NCBI GenBank assembly: GCA_020718125.1
Contig: DYDC01000199.1
Location: 1 to 5,383 of the forward strand
DNA from: Methylacidiphilum sp.
GTDB lineage: Bacteria; Verrucomicrobiota; Verrucomicrobiia; CAIQCK01
DNA: 5,383 nucleotides
Direction: 5' to 3'
Positions 5,160 to 5,383 of this stretch are shown piece after piece (the first letter of the stretch is position 1; each line of letters begins with the position of its first letter). The notes beneath the pieces are model-generated. The model made no database searches and had not been told where the DNA came from. It saw only the letters and a list, made by a program, of their open reading frames with translations. A program made the translations under genes and the position numbers.

Positions 5160-5383
5160 ATGCTTGTGCTTGTCACCTACGATGTCTCGACCGTGGAAGC
5201 TGCCGGACGGCGGCGGCTGCGGCGCGTGGCGCAAGCCTGCAAAGACTACGGCACGCGTGTCCAGAAATCGGTCTTTGAGTGCCAGCTCGGCCAGCGAGAA
5301 TGGGTGCAGTTGCGCGCCCGCCTGCTGGACGAATACAAGGAAGAGGAAGACTCGCTGCGCTTTTACTTTCTCGACGAAGCCGC
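5160..5383 (+). CDS. cas2: CRISPR adaptation protein Cas2, C-terminus beyond the window
   Basis: Cas2 dimers bridge two Cas1 dimers in the integration complex. The ferredoxin-like fold opens MLVLVTYDVST, with the conserved Asp at residue 8. The I-C-type blocks AAGRRRLRRVAQACKDYG (14-31), RVQKSVFECQL (33-43) and DSLRFYFL (64-71) follow. 74 codons are visible with no stop before the window edge; the family is about 95 residues, so roughly 20 residues are missing because the window ends, not because of a mutation. The start is fixed by AAGGAG overlapping the cas1 stop. The CRISPR array would be expected shortly downstream. Confidence 0.95.
   Translation, partial: MLVLVTYDVSTVEAAGRRRLRRVAQACKDYGTRVQKSVFECQLGQREWVQLRARLLDEYKEEEDSLRFYFLDEA

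Noticed and set aside
4022..5176. 384-codon open frame on the minus strand.
   Set aside because: It is antisense to the whole of cas1, with no family resemblance and no ribosome binding site; a by-product of GC-rich codon use in cas1.

Overview
The window is the downstream part of a type I-C CRISPR-Cas operon. All genes are on the + strand, tightly packed, in the usual I-C order: cas8c (16-1791, with a probable internal cas11c start at 1405), cas7 (1830-2759), cas4 (2756-3451), an inserted four-helix-bundle gene (3513-4031), cas1 (4064-5146) and cas2 (5160 to the window edge, incomplete). cas3 and cas5 would normally lie upstream and the CRISPR array beyond cas2; none of these is inside the window. 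No promoter, terminator, tRNA or rRNA is visible, and no stretch above 300 bases lacks a gene.

The genes form two modules. Cas8c, the predicted Cas11c and Cas7 (with Cas5 from outside) build the crRNA-guided Cascade complex, which finds PAM-flanked target DNA and recruits Cas3. Cas4, Cas1 and Cas2 form the adaptation complex, which trims and integrates new spacers; in I-C systems Cas4 contributes PAM-dependent prespacer processing. Tight spacing (a GTGA overlap between cas7 and cas4, and a Shine-Dalgarno sharing bases with the cas1 stop ahead of cas2) implies one transcript.

The unusual part is 3023-4049. A short imperfect array of 7-base units (roughly TTTSARA, about 33 bases per copy) occurs four times, all in the same orientation. 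Two copies are inserted in frame inside cas4 and are translated as SDLRS-type peptides in loops between conserved nuclease motifs. A third supplies the last residues and stop codon of cas4. A fourth supplies the last residues and stop codon of the four-helix-bundle gene and ends 14 bases before the cas1 start. The third and fourth copies bracket the four-helix-bundle gene (23S rRNA-intervening-sequence protein/Avd-like family), which is not a standard cas gene and sits inside the adaptation module. This looks like a repeat family that invades coding DNA, associated with a mobile or hitchhiking four-helix-bundle cassette.

The DNA is GC-rich, ribosome binding sites are AAAGGA/GGAGG-like, and the combination of a four-helix-bundle gene with AT-rich heptamer repeats recalls Verrucomicrobiota or Planctomycetota-type genomes. 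That taxonomic guess is inference only and of low confidence.
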